This document shows, one piece after another, positions 1 through 8,904 of a stretch of DNA of 64,000 bases (the first letter of the stretch is position 1; every line of letters starts with the position of its first letter). This stretch comes from Pedosphaera sp. (GTDB lineage: Bacteria > Verrucomicrobiota > Verrucomicrobiia > Limisphaerales > UBA9464), in contig SIBK01000003.1 of the NCBI GenBank assembly GCA_009695205.1, forward strand, positions 1-64,000, written 5' to 3'. Below the pieces are notes generated by a model that searched no databases, was not told where the DNA came from, and worked only from the letters and a program-made list of their open reading frames with translations. The position numbers and the translations under genes are program-made.

Positions 1-925
1 TGGCGATCCAGTGTGGGCCGAAGAACCGGTGGCTGTCATACCATTGACGGTCCAGTTCAACCGTCAGCCCCATCCACGCCAAAGCCAATACGCCAGCCTG
101 CGCTATGGCCCAGACCCAGCGCCATTGAGTATCGGGCGTCACCCGCAGACGCAATGCACCCAGCAGCACCAGCGCCAACGCGACGGCAGTCAAGACGCCG
201 GTGATGACCCACGCAGAGGAGGCCACGTGGTTTACCCGGTAATAAAAACCCAAAGCCAACGGATACGATGAAATGTGTAACGCGAGCAGCCCGAACTTTT
301 CGGTCGCGGGCCCGAATTCAGGGAAGCGTGTGCGGCTTAACCCTTGGCCCAGGCCGGCGAACAAGACACCCAGTATGACATAGACCATAAACTGGCGCGC
401 TTCCCTGTCGAAGAACAGCCAACTGTCGCCTTCGTTAAGTTCCAGGCCCAGCCACAATCCAAAGACGCACAGCGCCAGAATGTGTTGCACCTTGGAGCGG
501 AGAAGCCACGGCAGCACGGCAATGCCCGCGAGCCAGAGAAGAATTGCGTTGGGCGGACGTGACGAAAGGTTATAGATCTGGCCGACGAGCGCGATATTCG
601 CGAGAAACATCCCCGAGCCAATGAGGTGCAGAACTTCCGTCACGACCGGATGTTTCTCCGAACGCCCCAACACCCAACCGCCGGCGTGTGACCCCATCAG
701 TAACGCAAGGCCAGTGGCCAGTTTTACGAAGCGAGGAATCCCCTCCCAGTTCGCAGAAATGAGCAGGAGGATGCCGGCGCTAATCAGGATGGCGCCGATG
801 ATTCCGAGGAGAATGAGAAAACGGTTGCTTTCGCGGTCGAGTTTGAAGTGGTCAATGATGGCGCGACGCTGTGCATCGGTGATCAACCCGGCTTCGACCA
901 TTTTTTGGAGATCGGAAGTTTTCAT
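1..925 (-). CDS. DUF2157 family predicted membrane protein (partial, cut by left edge)
   Basis: The minus strand is open from an ATG at 923-925 to the window edge with no stop, so the C-terminus is missing. The product starts MKTSDLQKMVEAGLITDAQ, a soluble helical segment typical of the DUF2157 N-terminus. From about residue 35 on, at least seven hydrophobic segments follow, for example FLILLGIIGAILISAGILLL. DUF2157 proteins are inner-membrane proteins of unknown function, sometimes followed by a GDYXXLXY-domain protein; that gene would lie outside the window. No strong Shine-Dalgarno sequence precedes the start. Family assignment is from recognised sequence pattern, not from a search. Confidence 0.8.
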   Translation of the reverse strand, partial: MKTSDLQKMVEAGLITDAQRRAIIDHFKLDRESNRFLILLGIIGAILISAGILLLISANWEGIPRFVKLATGLALLMGSHAGGWVLGRSEKHPVVTEVLHLIGSGMFLANIALVGQIYNLSSRPPNAILLWLAGIAVLPWLLRSKVQHILALCVFGLWLGLELNEGDSWLFFDREARQFMVYVILGVLFAGLGQGLSRTRFPEFGPATEKFGLLALHISSYPLALGFYYRVNHVASSAWVITGVLTAVALALVLLGALRLRVTPDTQWRWVWAIAQAGVLALAWMGLTVELDRQWYDSHRFFGPHWIA

Positions 926-1102
926 AATCAGCCGTCTTTGAGGGGAAACAATGAGCCCGATCGGAATGCTGCTCCGCTTACTCCTAACATCTCACTTCAA
1001 TGGTCAGCCCTGCCGTGGCCTGTTTTGCAAGTTCTTCCGCGTGAGCAACCGGATCCATGGGCGCATCTCAGCGAGTCAATCCAAGGCCTTTCATAGACTT
1101 CT

Positions 1103-2662
1103 CTACTTCTGCGGCTGCGGGTTCCGCCATTCGCGGCCATCGCGAGCCATAAGATCCTCGGCGGCCGTCGGCCCCCAGGTTCCTGCGGCATAGAATTCGC
1201 GATTGGTCAGGGCCTTGCCGACCCACGCACTGCGGATGGCGTCGACGATGCTCCAAGCCGTTTCCACTTCATCTCGGCGTATGAACAGGGTGGCGTCGCC
1301 CGCGATGGCCTCGAGCAGCAATCGTTCATAGGCTTCCGGAGTATACGCTCCAAACTCGCTGTCGTAACTAAAGCGCATGCGCACGGGCCTCAGTTCGGTG
1401 GCCGTTCCCGGGACTTTGCCATTGAAGCGAAGAGTGATCCCCTCGTTGGGTTGTAGTCGCAAAGTCAGGGAATTGGCGTCGAGATTGGCGTCTTTGCGCG
1501 CGGCAAATAGAATGTTTGGGGCAGGCTTGAACTGGATCCGCACTTCACTCGCACTGAGGGGAAGATTTTTGCCTGTTCGAAGGTAGAATGGGACGCCGTG
1601 CCACCGCCAATTGTCGATGAACAAACGCATTGCCACAAAGGTCTCGACGTGTGAATTGGGTTTGGCCTTGGGCTCGCTGCGATAGGCTGGACGCAGTTCC
1701 CCATCCACTTCACCCGCGAAGTACTGCCCGCGCACCACGTTTTCGAGAACCTGCGCGGAACTCATGGAACGGATCGATTTGAGCAGCTTCACCTTTTCAT
1801 CCCGGATATTCTCCGCCTCCAGCGAGACCGGCGGTTCCATTCCGACCAAAGACAGCACCTGAAGAAGGTGGTTTTGCACCATATCGCGCATCGCTCCAGC
1901 CTCCTCGTAGTAGCCGGCACGGGAGCCGACTCCGAGTTTCTCTGAGACCGTGATCTGCACGTGATCAATGGTTTCACGATTCCAAAGGCGTTCGAAGATC
2001 CCGTTGGAAAAGCGGAACATAAGGATGTTCTGCACCGTTTCCTTGCCGAGGTAGTGATCGATGCGGAAAACCTGCCGCTCGTGGCAGTGCCGCACCAGAT
2101 CCGCATTCAACTCCCGGGCGCTGGCGAGATCGTGTCCGAATGGTTTCTCAATCACCAGGCGGTCGGCGTAAGTGCCATCCTCCCTATGCAACAGGTTCAC
2201 GGCGCTTAAGTTCGCGGCGACCGCACCAAACTGGCTTGGTTGAGTGGCGAGATAGTAGAGCAGGTTTGTTTGCAGTCGCGGATCGGGGAAGGACTGCAAG
2301 AGAGCTGTCAACTTCGTGTAACCCGCCGGGTCTGAAATGTCCGCCTGACAATACACAAGGTTCTTGGCGAATTCGTTCCAGACGTCCTCGTTGACCGGCT
2401 GCGTCCGGGAGAACTGCCCGAGCGCTCCACGCAATTCCTGACGCCACCCGTCGTCCGTCTTCTCTCGTCTCGCGAATCCGATGATTCGGTACGGATTCGG
2501 CAACTGTTTCTCCAGCGCGAGGTGGTAGAGGGCTGGGATCAATTTCCGGGAAGTGAGGTCACCACTGGCGCCAAAGATTACCACCGTGCACGGCTCGACC
2601 GGACGGCGCGTTTGTGTGAGCCGCGATTCCAGGAGTTCGTCAAGCTGATCCGCATTATTCAT
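1103..2662 (-). CDS. zwf: Glucose-6-phosphate 1-dehydrogenase
   Basis: Oxidises glucose 6-phosphate to 6-phosphogluconolactone with NADP+, the entry step of the oxidative pentose phosphate pathway, in the cytoplasm. The 519-residue length fits the family (about 490-510). The Rossmann dinucleotide motif GASGDLTSRK is at residues 31-40, EKPFG near 172, and the active-site signature RIDHYLGKE at 200-208 with the catalytic His. The start is an ATG opening MNNADQLDELLESR; the first ~20 residues are an extension before the Rossmann strand. It is transcribed divergently from the glycosidase at 2791, with a shared 128-bp upstream region. No gnd or pgl gene is adjacent. Confidence 0.97.
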   Translation of the reverse strand: MNNADQLDELLESRLTQTRRPVEPCTVVIFGASGDLTSRKLIPALYHLALEKQLPNPYRIIGFARREKTDDGWRQELRGALGQFSRTQPVNEDVWNEFAKNLVYCQADISDPAGYTKLTALLQSFPDPRLQTNLLYYLATQPSQFGAVAANLSAVNLLHREDGTYADRLVIEKPFGHDLASARELNADLVRHCHERQVFRIDHYLGKETVQNILMFRFSNGIFERLWNRETIDHVQITVSEKLGVGSRAGYYEEAGAMRDMVQNHLLQVLSLVGMEPPVSLEAENIRDEKVKLLKSIRSMSSAQVLENVVRGQYFAGEVDGELRPAYRSEPKAKPNSHVETFVAMRLFIDNWRWHGVPFYLRTGKNLPLSASEVRIQFKPAPNILFAARKDANLDANSLTLRLQPNEGITLRFNGKVPGTATELRPVRMRFSYDSEFGAYTPEAYERLLLEAIAGDATLFIRRDEVETAWSIVDAIRSAWVGKALTNREFYAAGTWGPTAAEDLMARDGREWRNPQPQK

Positions 2663-2790
2663 AAAGGGCCGGAACAGTGATGAATGGAGGATCCCCTGGC
2701 AATAATCCTCTTGTTTCCTGCCGGCACCAGCAGGCTGGGGAGGGATTCATTGTCGCGCCGACCGGGATCTGATGGTAGATCCGCGTTGGC

Positions 2791-4242
2791 ATGATCGTAT
2801 TTATTACGAGGTTGTTTGTATGGTACGGCGCGTTGGTTGGAGTACCGCTTTTGGCGGCCGCCGCTGAGCCCGCAATCTTGCAGGTCGATTTCGCCCGGAC
2901 CAACGGGGTGATTCGCGCGCTGCACGGCGTGAATAAGGGGCCGCTCGGGCCAGGCGGTTTGATCGATCTTTCGGCGGAACATCGTGCGCTGGGCATTCCA
3001 TTCGTTCGACTGCACGATTGCTATTGGCCCAACCCGTATGTCGTCGATATCCACGCGGTCTTTCCCGATTTCAAAGCCGATCCAGCCCAGCCCGAGAGCT
3101 ATGATTTCCGGCTTACGGACCAATATATTGCCGCAATCCGAGCTACGGGCGCGGGAATCGTGTATCGCCTCGGCGAAAGCATTGAGCACACGACCGTGAA
3201 GCGCTTCGTGCATCCTCCGGCCGACTTTGAGAAATGGGCGGCTATCTGCCTGGGCATCATCCGGCACTACAACGAGGGTTGGGCGGCCGGGTTTCGTCAC
3301 GATATCCGTTACTGGGAAATCTGGAACGAACCGGAGAATCGACCGGCGATGTGGAGCGGCAACGATGAGGACTACTTCCGCTTGTATCGCGTTGCCGCGA
3401 CTGCGATTAAGCGATCGTTTCCAGACCTGAGAGTAGGCGGCCCTTCGGCGGGCGCTAGCGGAACCTTTGTGAACGGCACGTTTGAACCCACGGAATTTGT
3501 GCGCCATTTCCTTGATCGGTGTCGCACCAACTCGTTGCCATTGGATTTCTTTTCATGGCACTGCTACACGGCGGACCCAGCCGAGTTGGTGTCGCGCGCC
3601 AAGGCAATCCGACGAATTTTAGACGAAAGTGGATTCGCAAAAGCGGGAAACCATCTTAACGAATGGAATTATCTCCCCGGCAATACCTGGATGCCGGGCT
3701 GGCGGGAAAGTTCGCCCTTGGCGCGGCAGCGATACTACGAGGCGATGGCGGGCGCGCCGGGTGCGGCGTTCCTTGTGAGCGCCCTGATCGAATTGCAGGA
3801 CGCGCCACTGGATGTTGGCAATTTGTTTCACGGTGAGGCGGGTGCATTCGGTCTGTTCAACGAGTTCGGTGTGGCGCAAAAGAACTACTTCGCGCTGCGC
3901 GCCTTTCGTGAGCTCTTGGAGACACCGGAGCGAGTTGATGCCAAAGGCGGCTTGGCCGGACAACTCGCAATTGCTGCCGGACTGAACCCGCAACACACCC
4001 GGGCAGGGGTGATCCTTAGCAACTTCGCCGAGGGACGATCGGATATCCGTATTGACCTGAGCCATCTGCCGTGGAACGGAAACACGATGGCCGAGCTTCG
4101 GATCGTGGACACGGCGCTGAATTTTGAAATTGTGCGTACGGATACTATCGGTGGGCGAAGCCCAAGCCTTATACTGAATCTGCCAAAGCCAGCCATTGCC
4201 TTTTTTCAGCTCCGACCGGCCAAGGCTAAGGCAGATCGCTAG
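2791..4242 (+). CDS. GH39-like secreted glycoside hydrolase
   Basis: A 483-residue protein with an N-terminal hydrophobic signal (MIVFITRLFVWYGALVGVPLL, cleavage probably after AAAAE). The (beta/alpha)8-barrel of clan GH-A is suggested by two features. WEIWNEPEN, about residues 177-185, carries the expected acid/base Glu after Asn. HLNEWNY, about residue 290, carries a candidate nucleophile Glu. GH39 members are beta-xylosidases or alpha-L-iduronidases; the real substrate cannot be read from sequence. The C-terminal ~100 residues look like a beta-sandwich. It stands alone between zwf and a nucleotidyltransferase gene. A short palindrome (GGAAGG/CCTTCC) sits just after the stop. Confidence 0.8.
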   Translation: MIVFITRLFVWYGALVGVPLLAAAAEPAILQVDFARTNGVIRALHGVNKGPLGPGGLIDLSAEHRALGIPFVRLHDCYWPNPYVVDIHAVFPDFKADPAQPESYDFRLTDQYIAAIRATGAGIVYRLGESIEHTTVKRFVHPPADFEKWAAICLGIIRHYNEGWAAGFRHDIRYWEIWNEPENRPAMWSGNDEDYFRLYRVAATAIKRSFPDLRVGGPSAGASGTFVNGTFEPTEFVRHFLDRCRTNSLPLDFFSWHCYTADPAELVSRAKAIRRILDESGFAKAGNHLNEWNYLPGNTWMPGWRESSPLARQRYYEAMAGAPGAAFLVSALIELQDAPLDVGNLFHGEAGAFGLFNEFGVAQKNYFALRAFRELLETPERVDAKGGLAGQLAIAAGLNPQHTRAGVILSNFAEGRSDIRIDLSHLPWNGNTMAELRIVDTALNFEIVRTDTIGGRSPSLILNLPKPAIAFFQLRPAKAKADR

Positions 4243-4416
4243 CGGAAGGCCCTTCCAGCCCACGTCCAAATGACTCGCGGAAGAGAGCTCTTGAACCGAA
4301 TCATTGCGATGCGACACAGGTTTTTAAGATTCTGAAGTTTCAGTCGCCAATTTGCGGATCGACAAAAGTTCCGACGAAGGAAAGCCAGAGGAGGCCAAAA
4401 AATGTCCAAACTCGAG

Positions 4417-4431
4417 GGAGTCTCCGACTCC
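4417..4431. repeat. Short inverted repeat GGAGTCTCCGACTCC
   Basis: A near-perfect palindrome just upstream of the CCA/poly(A) polymerase-family gene. The core GAGTCTCCGACTC recurs exactly at 52371-52383, and a variant GAAGTCTCTGACTCC occurs at 27446-27460. It probably belongs to a dispersed repeat family. Confidence 0.6.
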
Positions 4432-4447
4432 GTGCGGGTGAATCGGC

Positions 4448-5878
4448 GTGGCGTTGCCGACGGCGACGGAATATCGTGGCCCCGTGCGTGACCGGTTGCC
4501 CCCAATTTTGACTCGAATTCTCGGTGAATGCCCGGAGTTAAATCGGGCGTATCTGGTGGGCGGCTGTGTGCGGGACGCTTGCCTCGGTGTGCCGGTGAAG
4601 GATTTCGATGTCGAGGTGTATGGAATTTCGTATGAACGGCTGATACCGGCGCTATCGAAATGGGGCCGCGCTGACTTCGTGGGCGAATCGTTTGGAGTCG
4701 TGAAACTTACCGTGCCCGGAGGTCTGACGTTTGATTTCAGCGTGCCGCGGCGAGACTCGAAAGTTGCCCCGGGGCACCGAGGGTTTGTGGTGGCGTTGGA
4801 TCCCAGTCTGACGCCCCCGGAGGCTGCGGCGCGGCGGGATTTTACCATCAACTCACTGCTCTACGATCCCCGTGAGGGTCGAATCCTGGACTATTTCGGA
4901 GGCCGAGAAGATCTCCAGAACCGGCTGCTGCGGCACACGAGCCCTGCATTTGTGGAAGACCCGCTGCGAGTGCTTCGTGGGATGCAGTTTGCGGGTCGTT
5001 TTGATCTGAAACCCGCTCCGGCCACTGTGGAGCTTTGCCGCTCAATGAAGCCCTTGTACGGCGAGCTCGCTGTCGAACGCGTGCGAGAAGAGTGGTTCAA
5101 GTGGGCCGCTCAAAGCATTCGTCCGTCCGCCGGATTGGCGTTCCTTGCGGCAACTCATTGGATCGAACATTTCCCGGCGTTGTATGGCATGATGGGAGTG
5201 CCGCAGGACCCCGACTGGCATCCAGAAGGGGATGTATGGGTTCACACGCTGCATGTTCTAGACGCCCTGGCCGGTCTGCCAGCCTGGCGGGCCGCGCTTC
5301 CTTTCGACCGGATCGTGCTGTCGCTCGCTGCTCTCCTTCACGACGTGGGAAAGGCGGCCACCACAGTGGAGCAGATTCGGGACGGCCGACCCCGAGTGGT
5401 ATCGCCCGGTCACGAGGGCGCTGCGATTCCGTTGGCGGATGCTTTTCTTTCCGGCATTGGCTCGTATCCGGCCGTGACATCTCGGGTGCTTCCGCTCGTG
5501 GCGAATCACATGGCGCATCTGGACGAGCCTACAGCCCGGGCAATCCGGCGGTTGGCCCGCCGACTGGCGCCAGCGACCGTATTGGAGTTGGCGACCGTGA
5601 TGACGGCCGATGCGGCGGGACGTCCGCCGCGTCCTGTGAAGACGCCGCCATCCGTGCTGGCGATCTTGGAGAAGGCGGACGAGTTAGCGGTTCATTCGCG
5701 CGCGCCGCATCCGATTTTGCTGGGGCGGCATCTGATTGCAGCCGGCCTTGTGCCGGGGCCGGCGTTCACGCCGATTCTTGCGGAGGCATTTGAAGCCCAG
5801 CTCGATGGACGATTTTCGGAAGAATCGGGTGCCCGCGAATGGTTGCGGGAGCGGTTGAGGGCAGGGAATAGCGGCTAA
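4448..5878 (+). CDS. CCA tRNA nucleotidyltransferase / poly(A) polymerase family protein with HD domain
   Basis: A class II nucleotidyltransferase of 476 residues. Motif order is canonical: the P-loop-like YLVGGCVRDACLG near residue 36, the metal-binding DxD in DFDVEVYG near 51, RRDFTINSLLYDP near 132 and the flexible-neck motif EDPLRVLRGMQFAGR near 176. A C-terminal HD phosphohydrolase domain follows, with VHTLHVLDAL and LLHDVGKAATT. Such enzymes add CCA to tRNA 3' ends or tail RNA with A; motifs alone do not separate the two activities. The start is a GTG (MALPTATEYRG); a downstream start is possible because the conserved region begins about 30 residues in. Confidence 0.9.
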   Translation: MALPTATEYRGPVRDRLPPILTRILGECPELNRAYLVGGCVRDACLGVPVKDFDVEVYGISYERLIPALSKWGRADFVGESFGVVKLTVPGGLTFDFSVPRRDSKVAPGHRGFVVALDPSLTPPEAAARRDFTINSLLYDPREGRILDYFGGREDLQNRLLRHTSPAFVEDPLRVLRGMQFAGRFDLKPAPATVELCRSMKPLYGELAVERVREEWFKWAAQSIRPSAGLAFLAATHWIEHFPALYGMMGVPQDPDWHPEGDVWVHTLHVLDALAGLPAWRAALPFDRIVLSLAALLHDVGKAATTVEQIRDGRPRVVSPGHEGAAIPLADAFLSGIGSYPAVTSRVLPLVANHMAHLDEPTARAIRRLARRLAPATVLELATVMTADAAGRPPRPVKTPPSVLAILEKADELAVHSRAPHPILLGRHLIAAGLVPGPAFTPILAEAFEAQLDGRFSEESGAREWLRERLRAGNSG

Positions 5879-5941
5879 TGTTTGATCGACTGGGTTCGTA
5901 GGCATTGAGTTGAACGATGACCGAAAGCCCGTTGCCCGCGA

Positions 5942-7336
5942 ATGGATGTTGGTTATGATTCAACCGTGTCGAACCTACCTTCCACGCCCCTGGCACGCCT
6001 CGCGGAATCGACCCTCAAAGCGGACGGACCACTGCCGTCCAAACCCGGGATTCACTTTGTTCGTTTCTGGCTCTGCGTCATCGAAGGATTCTGGAGGAAT
6101 CGATGCCAGGTACGGGCGTCCGCGCTCGCATATACCACGCTTCTAGCTCTGGTGCCTCTGCTGGCGGTTTCGTTGAGCGTCGCTTCCCTCTTGTTCGATT
6201 CAGGGAAAAAAGAGTCGGAGGAAAAGCTCGGCCAATGGCTCGACGAAGCCGTGGCCAACGTGGCACCGGCGATTGGATTGCAGTCCGACAACGGCGGAAA
6301 AGCCAAACGAAGCGATGTGGCGACACGGATTTTGGAGTTCACCCGAAATATTCATTTCGGCGCCATCGGGGTCACATCAATGGTCGGCCTCATTTTCGTC
6401 GCTATCAGTCTCCTACGCACGATTGAGGCGGCCTTTAACGACATCTGGGGCGTCACGCAGGGCCGCGGGTGGTTTCACAGTGTCGTGCTGTACTGGGCGG
6501 TGATCACTTTGGGACCCGTCGTGCTGCTGGTGGGGACCACCTCCAGCTATTTGCAAGTCCTCTCTCCGCAAAGTGATTTCTTGCGGCAGATTCCCGGCAT
6601 CGGTCTCATCCGCACCTCGCTGCTGCCGTTGATCTTGCTCGCCCTCGGATTTGGAGCGTTCTATATCCTTATGCCCAACACTCGGGTAACATGGAGGGCG
6701 GCAATGGTTGGAGGTCTGGTTGCCTCCGTTCTCTGGTGGATAAATAATAAGTTGGGTGCGCTGTACAATACTCAAGTTCTCACGTACTCGGCAATTTATG
6801 GCAGCCTTGGAGCGATTCCTCTCTTTCTGGCGGGGCTTTATCTCTCTTGGCTCATCCTGTTGTTTGGATCCCAGACCGCATACATGTTTCAAAACAGGCA
6901 CGTCGATGTTCAGGATCTCGCAGCGGACCGAGTGGAGGCGCAGACGCGCGAGTATTTCGCCCTGCGGCTGATGACCGAAATCGGCCGGCGGTTTGATCGC
7001 CACGAATCGCCCGCACCCGCGAATTCTCTCGGACAGCAACTCGGCATTCCCGTGCGCTTGGTAAATCGACTGCTCGACGGATTTGCTGGTTCGGGTCTTC
7101 TCGTGTTGGTGGATCCGGGGGAGCGCTGCTTCGCTCCAGCCCGTCCCCTGGAACGAATCACCGCTCACGATGTCCTGCAATCGGTGCGTGTGGGGCAGGG
7201 GAAGGATCTTCACGAATCCGGCGGACTGACGTCCTCGCGAGTGGATGCAGCGTTCGGCGCCATTCTCAAGGCGACCGCGGAGCGGGCGATGACCGTCCGG
7301 ATATCCGATCTGGTGAAAGCCGTGGGCTGCACTTAA
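5942..7336 (+). CDS. YihY/BrkB family inner-membrane protein
   Basis: A 464-residue protein with about six membrane segments. The family signature is visible as VRASALAYTTLLALVPLLAV near residue 60 and again in the GRGWFHSVVLYWAVITLGP and AIYGSLGAIPLFLAGLYLSW regions. The YihY/BrkB family (formerly misannotated RNase BN) has no settled function. Residues from about 325 form a soluble tail resembling a winged helix (LMTEIGRRFDR, LGIPVRLVNRLLDGFAGSGLL), which is common in the long variants. It lies 63 bp after the nucleotidyltransferase gene on the same strand. Confidence 0.9.
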   Translation: MDVGYDSTVSNLPSTPLARLAESTLKADGPLPSKPGIHFVRFWLCVIEGFWRNRCQVRASALAYTTLLALVPLLAVSLSVASLLFDSGKKESEEKLGQWLDEAVANVAPAIGLQSDNGGKAKRSDVATRILEFTRNIHFGAIGVTSMVGLIFVAISLLRTIEAAFNDIWGVTQGRGWFHSVVLYWAVITLGPVVLLVGTTSSYLQVLSPQSDFLRQIPGIGLIRTSLLPLILLALGFGAFYILMPNTRVTWRAAMVGGLVASVLWWINNKLGALYNTQVLTYSAIYGSLGAIPLFLAGLYLSWLILLFGSQTAYMFQNRHVDVQDLAADRVEAQTREYFALRLMTEIGRRFDRHESPAPANSLGQQLGIPVRLVNRLLDGFAGSGLLVLVDPGERCFAPARPLERITAHDVLQSVRVGQGKDLHESGGLTSSRVDAAFGAILKATAERAMTVRISDLVKAVGCT

Positions 7337-7502
7337 TTGGACAAGATTTAATCTTGCCGGGCAGATGTTAGTCTCCTCTTGGTGCGGAAGTTGATGGATG
7401 GCGGGCGACTCCTCCCGCCATGAGTAACTCGATCCATTGCACGCCTCAATGCTTCCCGCCGGCTTGCGCGCGGAAGCGAACCGGGTACAATCGTTTGTCG
7501 AG

Positions 7503-7688
7503 ATGTTCACCGAAGCACAGCGCATCCTGCGGGCAATGCCGCCGGCACAGAAATTGAGGGCGGCCGAACGACTGTATTATTCTGCCCGGCAACTGAAGGC
7601 TGCGGCGCTGCGCGCCCAACACCCGGCGTGGACCGACGAGGCCATCCGACACGCCGTTCGCGAGATTTTCCTGTATGCCCGAAGCTAA
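7503..7688 (+). CDS. Small protein paired with nucleotidyltransferase (possible TA partner)
   Basis: A 61-residue protein starting MFTEAQRILRAMPPAQKLRA. I chose the ATG at 7503 over an upstream ATG at 7437 because the earlier 22 residues look unrelated in character. It is mostly helical, with an AERLYYSARQLKAAALRAQH stretch and a HPAWTDEAIRHAVREIFL tail. It overlaps the next gene by 14 bp, so the two are translationally coupled. Pairs of this kind (a short helical protein followed by a nucleotidyltransferase) resemble toxin-antitoxin modules; this is inferred from layout, and no function is known to me. Confidence 0.65.
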   Translation: MFTEAQRILRAMPPAQKLRAAERLYYSARQLKAAALRAQHPAWTDEAIRHAVREIFLYARS

Positions 7689-8241
7689 CCTCTTTCTGTT
7701 GTTCACGAACCGGCTGAACACGTTGGGGGTACGCTACATGGTCAGCGGGAGCGTGGCGGTCATCATTTATGGCGAACCACGCCTGACGCATGATGTGGAC
7801 TTGATCGTGGTACTGGATCGGGAGCAGATCGCCCGACTGCCCGAGGTGTTTCCGTTGGCCGAGTTCTATTGTCCACCGACGGAGGTGGTCGCAGTGGAAG
7901 CGGCGCGCGAACAACGTGGTCATTTCAACATCATCCATCACGAGACCGGTTTCAAAGCCGACGTGTATCTGAGCGGACGCGATCCGTTGCATGCGTGGGG
8001 ACTGGCGCGGGCGCGACGGTTGGAAGTGGAGGGCGAACCATTGGTCGTTGCGCCGCCCGAGTATGTCATCCTGCGCAAGCTCGAGTATTACCGCGAAGGC
8101 GGTTCGGAAAAGCACCTGCGGGACATTCGTTCCATGCTCAACATATCCCCGGAGGCGATCCAGCGCGCCGAACTTGAACAACAGATTGCCGGGCGCGGTC
8201 TGGAGGAAGCGTGGCGGCAAGTTCAGGCGAGTCGCGAATGA
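7675..8241 (+). CDS. Nucleotidyltransferase-fold protein (AbiEii/DUF6036-like)
   Basis: A 188-residue protein with the nucleotidyltransferase G-S motif in YMVSGSVAVIIYGEPRLTHD, followed by DVDLIV, the metal-binding DxD. The later segment VAPPEYVILRKLEYYREGGS is the region found in AbiEii-like and DUF6036-like proteins, followed by KHLRDIRSML. Relatives act as toxins in type IV toxin-antitoxin systems or in abortive infection, but many are uncharacterised. It is coupled to the small upstream gene by a 14-bp overlap. A fragment with the same 'SKEDLILSK' region occurs at 61139-61258. Confidence 0.75.
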   Translation: MPEANLFLLFTNRLNTLGVRYMVSGSVAVIIYGEPRLTHDVDLIVVLDREQIARLPEVFPLAEFYCPPTEVVAVEAAREQRGHFNIIHHETGFKADVYLSGRDPLHAWGLARARRLEVEGEPLVVAPPEYVILRKLEYYREGGSEKHLRDIRSMLNISPEAIQRAELEQQIAGRGLEEAWRQVQASRE

Positions 8242-8279
8242 CTTCACCGTCATCCGCTCACCACTCCTTCGCTCAAGCT

Positions 8280-8904
8280 TCACCCCGATTTCTCCAAAAG
8301 CCCCTGACTTCGGTAGAGAGCCTCGCACTCGCCTTCGCGACCGCACACAATTCGCATGCCCTTGAGCCGACCGAACTGAGAGGTGATGACGGTGCACTGA
8401 TGCTCGCCGTTGAGGCCGCCGTAGACCAGCACCACCCAGTCGTTGGTTGTGTGCAGTTCGTGGGCATGGGTGGTGTTCGAGAAGAGCGCGGTGTATTGTC
8501 GCATGCCGCGAGTGGTGTGTATTACCGGAAGCCAAGTCTCACCCGTTGGATTGAAACGGCGAGGGGCGATCTTCTTTAGCCGGCCGTCGGCAGCGTCACG
8601 ACGATACTCGGCGTCGACATCCAGCAACTCAGCCACAGGCGGGTCTACAGAACCGTTCGGCACCCACCCAGATTGCGCCAGTTTTCGAATGCGCCCCAAT
8701 CGGTGTGCCAGTGAGTCGCTTCGCACCAAACCCGGGGAGTCCTTGCTCGGCATGTATTTCGGACACGGGCCGTGCAAGTTCCCGTAACCCCGCTGCGGCA
8801 CGATGGTATGCCTGAACGCGAAAACGGTTCGCACCCTGTTCCGCGAGAATGCGGCCAACTTCATCCAACCTTCCGGCGATGTCTTCGTTTAGGGAGATGG
8901 GCAT
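8280..8904 (-). pseudogene. Decayed helix-hairpin-helix DNA-binding protein (PolX N-terminus-like)
   Basis: The N-terminal part (from ATG at 8904) reads MPISLNEDIAGRLDEVGRIL then NRFRVQAYHRAAAGLREL, like the HhH N-terminal domain of family X polymerases. Within ~60 residues it reaches EQGLPG, where the tandem HhH region expected in this family is missing. It then reads GAKRL and falls out of frame. The C-terminal half resumes in another frame as DSLAHRLGRIRK, DVDAEYRRDAADG and ends RIVCGREGECEALYRSQG. So a deletion of roughly 70-80 codons plus a frameshift have destroyed it; the size of the loss is from memory of the family. Its 5' end overlaps the 3' end of the neighbouring kinase pseudogene by 16 bp, suggesting a former operon. 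Confidence 0.7.

Noticed and set aside
5035-5793. 252-codon plus-strand frame inside the CCA/poly(A) polymerase-family gene
   Set aside because: It is in another frame of a gene whose own HD-domain motifs run through the same bases.
6413-7525. 370-codon minus-strand frame over the YihY gene
   Set aside because: The YihY protein has clear membrane segments and family motifs; the antisense product is Arg/Gln/His-rich without pattern.
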